A DNA stretch of 9,869 nucleotides from Lachnospiraceae bacterium (lineage in GTDB: Bacteria > Bacillota > Clostridia > Lachnospirales > Lachnospiraceae). Shown here in pieces: positions 6,458-9,869 of the stretch (the first letter of the stretch is position 1; the number at the start of each line of letters is the position of its first letter). Under the pieces are notes generated by a model. That model worked only from the letters and a program-made list of their open reading frames with translations. It was not told the origin of the DNA and did no database searches. Made by a program: the position numbers and the translations under genes. The DNA is taken from the NCBI GenBank assembly GCA_014804495.1, contig JAAUZS010000167.1, positions 1 through 9,869 on the forward strand, read 5' to 3'.

Positions 6458-8113
6458 ATGCTTACTGTTCTGTTTAATTGGGTATATATTTTTTTAACAG
6501 CGTTTTGTTTAGGACAGGGGTTTGCATATACTGTAGAAAAAAGATTTAATTATCAAATAAAGAAAACAGATAGTATTTTGGCAGCCGGACTTATCATTGC
6601 CACTGTATATTCCCAGATATTCAGTATTTTTTACAAGGTGGAATTATTGGTCAATGTGATCATGCTTATAGTATGTATTCTGATTATGACTGTCCTTCGA
6701 AAAAGAATAGGGCAGATGATAATGACCGGATTAAAAAAATGTAACATATTGAGAATAGTAGCTATACTTGTGTTGATTGTGCTTTGGAGTTATTTTACTT
6801 CCAGAGGATATATGGCGTATGATTCTGATTTATATCATGGGCAGAGCATTCGTTGGATAGAAGAGTATGGCGTAGTAAAAGGACTGGGTAATCTGCATAT
6901 TCGTTTTGCATATAACAGCTCTGTATTTGCCTTATCAGCGTTATATAGTATGAAATTTCTGATTGGACAATCCCTGCACACGATAAACGGTTTTTTTGCT
7001 CTTGTATTAAGTATTACAGTTTTGGATATAGCGGATACTTGGAAAAGAAAGAAGTTGCTGTTATCCGATTATGCCAGAGCGGCTGCGGTTTATTATCTTA
7101 CCGTCATCTGTGATGAAGTTATATCACCATCATCTGACTATGCTGCCATGTGCATGATTTTTTTCATTATTATTAAGTGGCTGGGCTTGTTGGAATCAGA
7201 AGAGGAACATGATACTGAAATACCTTATGCCCTGTTATGCGTGTGCGGTGTATATGCTTTGACGATTAAGCTGACGGCTGGACTTATTCTTATACTTGTC
7301 ATCAAGCCTGTTATTATCCTGATAAGAAAAAAACGCTTTAAAGAGATGGCGCTCTATCTTGCCATGGGCATAATAACCGTGATTCCATGGCTGGTTCGTA
7401 CAGTTATTATTTCCGGTTGGCTGTTGTATCCTTTTCCGCAACTGGATTTGTTTTCTGTAGATTGGAAGATTAGTGCACAGAAGGCGGCAACAGATGCAGC
7501 GGAGATTAAGGTGTGGGGCAGGGGCTTGTATGATGCTGCGCTGGTAGATATACCTATAACCAAGTGGTTTCCCAATTGGTTTTCCACTATGCTTTCTTCA
7601 TTTGGCAAGCTGCTGATAATTGCTGATATTGCAGGTATAGGAATCATTGTTATTATATTGGTTTTTACAATTATTAAAAAGAAGTGGCAGAGGTTTGATT
7701 ATCTGCTTGTATTGACGGCCATTCTGTTTTCTTACCTGTACTGGCAGTTTAGTGCGCCTTTACTGCGGTATGGTTATGCTTATGTGCTGCTTTTGGCAGT
7801 GCTGCCATTGGGAGGGCTGATAATTGGACTGAAAAAGGACAAAATCGTATATTTTCTGGCTTTATTATACGGAGGATATAAGCTGTGTATGATTATTTTT
7901 TATATCTATGAAGTCGGACTCCTTCCAAATTATCTGTGGCAGAACGATTATGGAACTTATGATGTGCAGGCATATGAAATTGAAGGCGAGACATTTTATT
8001 ATCCCATTTATGGTGATAGAGTAGGATATGATTATTTTCCGTCAGCACCCGGAAAAGTGGAATTAGAGTTTCGTGGAGATGGGATAAAAGACGGGTTCAG
8101 GTCGCTTTATTAA
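6458..8113 (+). CDS. LIC_10190-like polytopic membrane protein (GT-C-like)
   Basis: This 551-residue protein has roughly ten to twelve membrane segments. It resembles the LIC_10190 family of membrane proteins, which look like GT-C glycosyltransferases but have no proven reaction that I know of. Recognisable blocks are YDSDLYHGQSIRWIEEYG (121-138) and GLGNLHIRFAYNSS (142-155) after the third or fourth membrane helix, PWLVRTVIISGWLLYPFP (310-327), and APLLRYGYAY (433-442). The acidic pair in YDSD, in the first large extracytoplasmic loop, is where GT-C enzymes keep a catalytic Asp; applying that here is inference. The C-terminal 60 or so residues are soluble and aromatic-rich (YYPIYGDRVGYDYFPS). 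Start choice: ATG 6458 has AAGGAG seven bases before it, while the GTG at 6398 lies upstream of the promoter. It may add sugars to a lipid-linked or surface polymer. No sugar-pathway genes are adjacent. Confidence 0.7.
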   Translation: MLTVLFNWVYIFLTAFCLGQGFAYTVEKRFNYQIKKTDSILAAGLIIATVYSQIFSIFYKVELLVNVIMLIVCILIMTVLRKRIGQMIMTGLKKCNILRIVAILVLIVLWSYFTSRGYMAYDSDLYHGQSIRWIEEYGVVKGLGNLHIRFAYNSSVFALSALYSMKFLIGQSLHTINGFFALVLSITVLDIADTWKRKKLLLSDYARAAAVYYLTVICDEVISPSSDYAAMCMIFFIIIKWLGLLESEEEHDTEIPYALLCVCGVYALTIKLTAGLILILVIKPVIILIRKKRFKEMALYLAMGIITVIPWLVRTVIISGWLLYPFPQLDLFSVDWKISAQKAATDAAEIKVWGRGLYDAALVDIPITKWFPNWFSTMLSSFGKLLIIADIAGIGIIVIILVFTIIKKKWQRFDYLLVLTAILFSYLYWQFSAPLLRYGYAYVLLLAVLPLGGLIIGLKKDKIVYFLALLYGGYKLCMIIFYIYEVGLLPNYLWQNDYGTYDVQAYEIEGETFYYPIYGDRVGYDYFPSAPGKVELEFRGDGIKDGFRSLY

Positions 8114-8134
8114 AGAAAAGTCACAAAAAGAGAA

Positions 8135-8158
8135 AAAGGAGTTTATATGAAAAAATAG
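8135..8158 (+). other. Strong ribosome binding site with a three-codon ORF (Met-Lys-Lys-stop)
   Basis: AAAGGAG at 8135-8141 is followed after five bases by ATG AAA AAA TAG (8147-8158), a textbook initiation site that stops after three residues. It lies between the membrane protein stop (8113) and the rpsU promoter (8162-8189), so it would only be transcribed by readthrough from upstream. It could be the remnant of a lost gene, since MKK is a common start for secreted proteins, or a minimal ORF. The hexamers are seen directly; any function is unknown. Confidence 0.4.
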
Positions 8159-8161
8159 TAG

Positions 8162-8189
8162 TTGACTCATATCCAGATTGTGGTATAAT
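8162..8189 (+). promoter_or_regulatory. Strong sigma-A promoter of rpsU
   Basis: TTGACT (8162-8167) and TATAAT (8184-8189) are separated by 16 bases, and a TG at 8181-8182 makes the -10 extended. This is the best promoter in the window, as expected for a ribosomal protein gene. Transcription should begin near 8196, giving a leader of about 88 bases. Confidence 0.88.
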
Positions 8190-8195
8190 TTATAT

Positions 8196-8283
8196 TGTGT
8201 GTAGATACACAGTGCGCGTGTGCGCATTAATAACCCAATCAGTCAAGTTACTTGTTAGGGACTGAAGGGAGGTCAGGTGCGGA
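8196..8283 (+). promoter_or_regulatory. Structured 5' leader of rpsU
   Basis: Three stem-loops can be drawn. TGTGT (8196-8200) pairs with ACACA (8207-8211). TGCGC (8213-8217) pairs with GCGCA (8222-8226) around a GTGT loop. TCAGTC (8239-8244) pairs with GACTGA (8260-8265), and this third stem can extend through CCC (8234-8236) with GGG (8267-8269). The last pairing uses part of the Shine-Dalgarno GGGAGG (8267-8272), which lies 11 bases before the ATG. Masking of the ribosome binding site, and hence autogenous control by bS21, is a reasonable inference but not shown. Confidence 0.5.
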
Positions 8284-8460
8284 ATGTCGAACGTAATCGT
8301 AAAAGAGAACGAGACTTTGGATAGTGCATTACGTCGTTTTAAAAGAAGCTGTGCGAAAGCCGGTATTCAACAGGAGATTCGTAAGAGAGAGCATTACGAG
8401 AAACCAAGCGTAAGACGTAAGAAAAAATCTGAAGCAGCAAGAAAACGTAAATACAATTAA
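8284..8460 (+). CDS. rpsU: 30S ribosomal protein bS21
   Basis: This 58-residue very basic protein is bS21, a small-subunit protein near the mRNA exit and anti-Shine-Dalgarno region that helps early steps of initiation. It begins [20 protein letters not shown], continues [20 protein letters not shown], and ends [18 protein letters not shown]. This matches the family pattern: the [10 protein letters not shown] helix, the REHYEKP turn and a Lys/Arg-rich tail. Length is normal for Firmicutes. GGGAGG at 8267-8272 lies 11 bases before the ATG, slightly long spacing. The gene is flanked by its own strong promoter and a clear terminator, so it is monocistronic. Codon choice is rich in CGT for arginine, unlike the AGA-leaning neighbours, which fits high expression. 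Confidence 0.97.
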   Translation: MSNVIVKENETLDSALRRFKRSCAKAGIQQEIRKREHYEKPSVRRKKKSEAARKRKYN

Positions 8461-8468
8461 TGAAGAGC

Positions 8469-8502
8469 AAATCCCTGATGTTTGTCAGGGATTTTGTTTT
8501 TT
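8469..8502 (+). terminator. Intrinsic terminator after rpsU
   Basis: AAATCCCTGA (8469-8478) and TCAGGGATTT (8485-8494) form a perfect 10-bp stem with a six-base loop, followed by TGTTTTTT. This is a classic Rho-independent terminator eight bases beyond the rpsU stop codon. Confidence 0.95.
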
Positions 8503-8612
8503 AGTGCGATTCATATTGGAGACACTTATATTGTGAAAAAAAGCATATCATAGTCATAAACATTTCACCTTCGGTAATATCTATATTATAGAGAAATATG
8601 CGGGAGAGATGG

Positions 8613-9794
8613 ATGTTGAAAAAAAGAAGAAAACGTATTTATACTCTGCTTATGATGATATGTTTATGTATCAATATGTGTGTATACATACCTATGAAAG
8701 CCTATGCGGCGCCTGATGTTGCAACGCCGTCCTATGTCGTTATGGAAGCCTCTACCGGACAGATTATCTGTGAGCAGGATGCCAATACGCGAAGGAGTCC
8801 GGCAAGTATTACGAAGATTATGACATTGCTCATTATATTCGAGCATTTGAAGAGCGGCAGGATTCATTTGGAGGATAAGATTACAACCAGTTCATATGCC
8901 AAATCTATGGGTGGCTCACAGGTATTTCTTGATGAAGGTGAAACCCAGACACTGGATACAATGATCAAATGTATTGCGGTAGCGTCGGGAAATGACGCAA
9001 GTGTGGCGGTTGCGGAATACATAGCGGGAAGCGAGAGCGAATTTGTGAAGATGATGAATGATAAAGCTGAAAGTCTTGGAATGCAGAATACACACTTTGA
9101 GGACTGCTGCGGACTTACGGATTCCGACAATCACTATACTTCTGCAAAAGATGTGGCGATTATGTCCAGAGAACTGATAACGAAGTATCCGGAAGTTTTA
9201 GATTATACCGGCATCTGGATGGAAGATATTGAGCACCGTACCTCACGTGGGACATCTACTTTTACCTTATCCAGCACCAATAAGCTGTTAAAACAGTACG
9301 AGTGGGCGACGGGATTAAAAACAGGTTCTACTTCTAAAGCTCTTTATTGTCTCTCGGCGACTGCAAATAAGGATGGGATGGAACTTATTGCAGTTGTCAT
9401 GGCAGCGCCGGATAAAGATACAAGGTTTGCAGATGCCATGACGCTTTTGAATTATGGTTATAGTGTTAGTAATATGTATACGGATGAAAATAAAGATATG
9501 CTCCCTGCACAGCAGATACACGGGGGAGTGGAGGAAAATGTCGCGCTTGTATATGCGGGGGAGTTTAATTATCTGGATACGGCGGGAAGCAATCTGAATG
9601 ACATTGAGAAGGAAATAAGCCTTCCTAAAATAGTAGAGGCGCCTGTCGCTCAGGGAGATGCCATAGGTGAGGCAGTATATAAGCTGAATGGTAAGCGCAT
9701 AGGAAGTGTATCCATTCTGGCGGCGGATTCCGTGGAGAAAGCGGGATACCTGCATTATCTCCGTAAGCTCTGGCTTAAGTATTTGGTATCATGA
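8613..9794 (+). CDS. D-alanyl-D-alanine carboxypeptidase, peptidase S11 (DacF/PBP5-like)
   Basis: This 393-residue secreted penicillin-binding protein removes the terminal D-Ala from peptidoglycan stem peptides outside the membrane. A Lys/Arg-rich N-terminus and hydrophobic core (about 9-28) lead to a signal peptidase site at AYA-A, near residue 32. All three active-site motifs are intact: SITK (Ser65, Lys68), SGN (125-127) and KTGST (236-240). A C-terminal PBP5-type domain follows from about residue 290. The last helix (AGYLHYLRKLWLKYLVS) is amphipathic and should anchor the protein to the membrane surface, as in PBP5. The frame is open from ATG 8598, but ATG 8613 has GGGAG six bases upstream and gives a more normal signal peptide. 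Vegetative (DacA-like) versus sporulation (DacF-like) function cannot be decided, so I give no symbol. Confidence 0.92.
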   Translation: MLKKRRKRIYTLLMMICLCINMCVYIPMKAYAAPDVATPSYVVMEASTGQIICEQDANTRRSPASITKIMTLLIIFEHLKSGRIHLEDKITTSSYAKSMGGSQVFLDEGETQTLDTMIKCIAVASGNDASVAVAEYIAGSESEFVKMMNDKAESLGMQNTHFEDCCGLTDSDNHYTSAKDVAIMSRELITKYPEVLDYTGIWMEDIEHRTSRGTSTFTLSSTNKLLKQYEWATGLKTGSTSKALYCLSATANKDGMELIAVVMAAPDKDTRFADAMTLLNYGYSVSNMYTDENKDMLPAQQIHGGVEENVALVYAGEFNYLDTAGSNLNDIEKEISLPKIVEAPVAQGDAIGEAVYKLNGKRIGSVSILAADSVEKAGYLHYLRKLWLKYLVS

Positions 9795-9826
9795 CATTTC
9801 AATTTTTGTACTATGATGATTTTTTG

Positions 9827-9856
9827 TTGCGGTTTTGTTATTGAATATGATATACT
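9827..9856 (+). promoter_or_regulatory. Promoter at the right edge for a gene outside the window
   Basis: TTGCGG (9827-9832), 18 bases, then TATACT (9851-9856) with a TG at 9848-9849 forms an extended -10 sigma-A promoter. Its TGATATACT core is identical to that at 6406-6414. The region 9795-9826 shows no clear terminator for the carboxypeptidase gene. Confidence 0.5.
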
Positions 9857-9869
9857 TTAAAAGTTGTAC

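Noticed and set aside
8503..8597. Possible sporulation sigma-F-like promoter (CATA at 8555-8558, GGTAATAT at 8573-8580) before the carboxypeptidase
   Set aside because: The spacing is 14 bases and the -35 match is poor. AT-rich DNA makes such hits common, so I would not claim sporulation control. Nothing else convincing is seen between the rpsU terminator and this gene.
9315..9755. 146-codon minus-strand open frame within the carboxypeptidase gene
   Set aside because: It lies wholly inside a well-supported gene, has no ribosome binding site or recognisable domain, and its composition reflects antisense of that gene.

Overview
The window looks like chromosomal DNA of a low-to-moderate GC Gram-positive anaerobe of the class Clostridia, most likely a Lachnospiraceae member. 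This is inferred from the AT-rich intergenic DNA, strong AGGAG-type ribosome binding sites, TGn-extended -10 promoters, a 58-residue basic bS21, a TmcAL-type tRNA acetate ligase and the overall protein flavour. I see no mobile element, CRISPR array, tRNA, rRNA or defence system. The region reads as ordinary core and housekeeping DNA with several interesting details.

Layout. (1) Positions 1-383 are the C-terminal end of the ferrous iron transporter FeoB, which enters from the left. (2) Positions 384-594 are an AT-rich spacer with four tandem copies of a 25-26 bp unit, then a weak promoter region. (3) Positions 595-5010 hold five closely spaced plus-strand genes, probably one operon: a GufA-type ZIP metal transporter, a glycerol-1-phosphate dehydrogenase-like Fe-ADH, a small HPr-like protein without the phosphorylatable histidine, a cardiolipin synthase with two HKD motifs, and a PlsC-like acyltransferase. 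Three of the five (the dehydrogenase, Cls and the acyltransferase) point to glycerophospholipid metabolism. (4) A short convergent junction (about 4995-5067) has hairpins on both strands and a 17-bp tandem duplication. (5) tmcAL runs on the minus strand (5050-6288). (6) A divergent intergenic region carries back-to-back extended -10 promoters. (7) A 551-residue polytopic membrane protein of the LIC_10190/GT-C-like type follows (6458-8113). (8) rpsU (8284-8460) has its own strong promoter, a structured leader that may mask the Shine-Dalgarno sequence, and a clear intrinsic terminator. (9) A secreted D-Ala-D-Ala carboxypeptidase (8613-9794) follows. (10) A promoter at the right edge faces a gene outside the window.

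How the genes work together. The envelope theme is strong: phospholipid synthesis (Cls, acyltransferase, glycerophosphate dehydrogenase), a membrane GT-C-like protein and peptidoglycan trimming. Two translation genes (tmcAL, rpsU) are interspersed under separate promoters. Four start sites were placed downstream of the longest reading frame because a good ribosome binding site, and in one case a promoter, lies inside the extension: the ZIP gene, the HPr-like gene, the LIC_10190-like gene and the carboxypeptidase.
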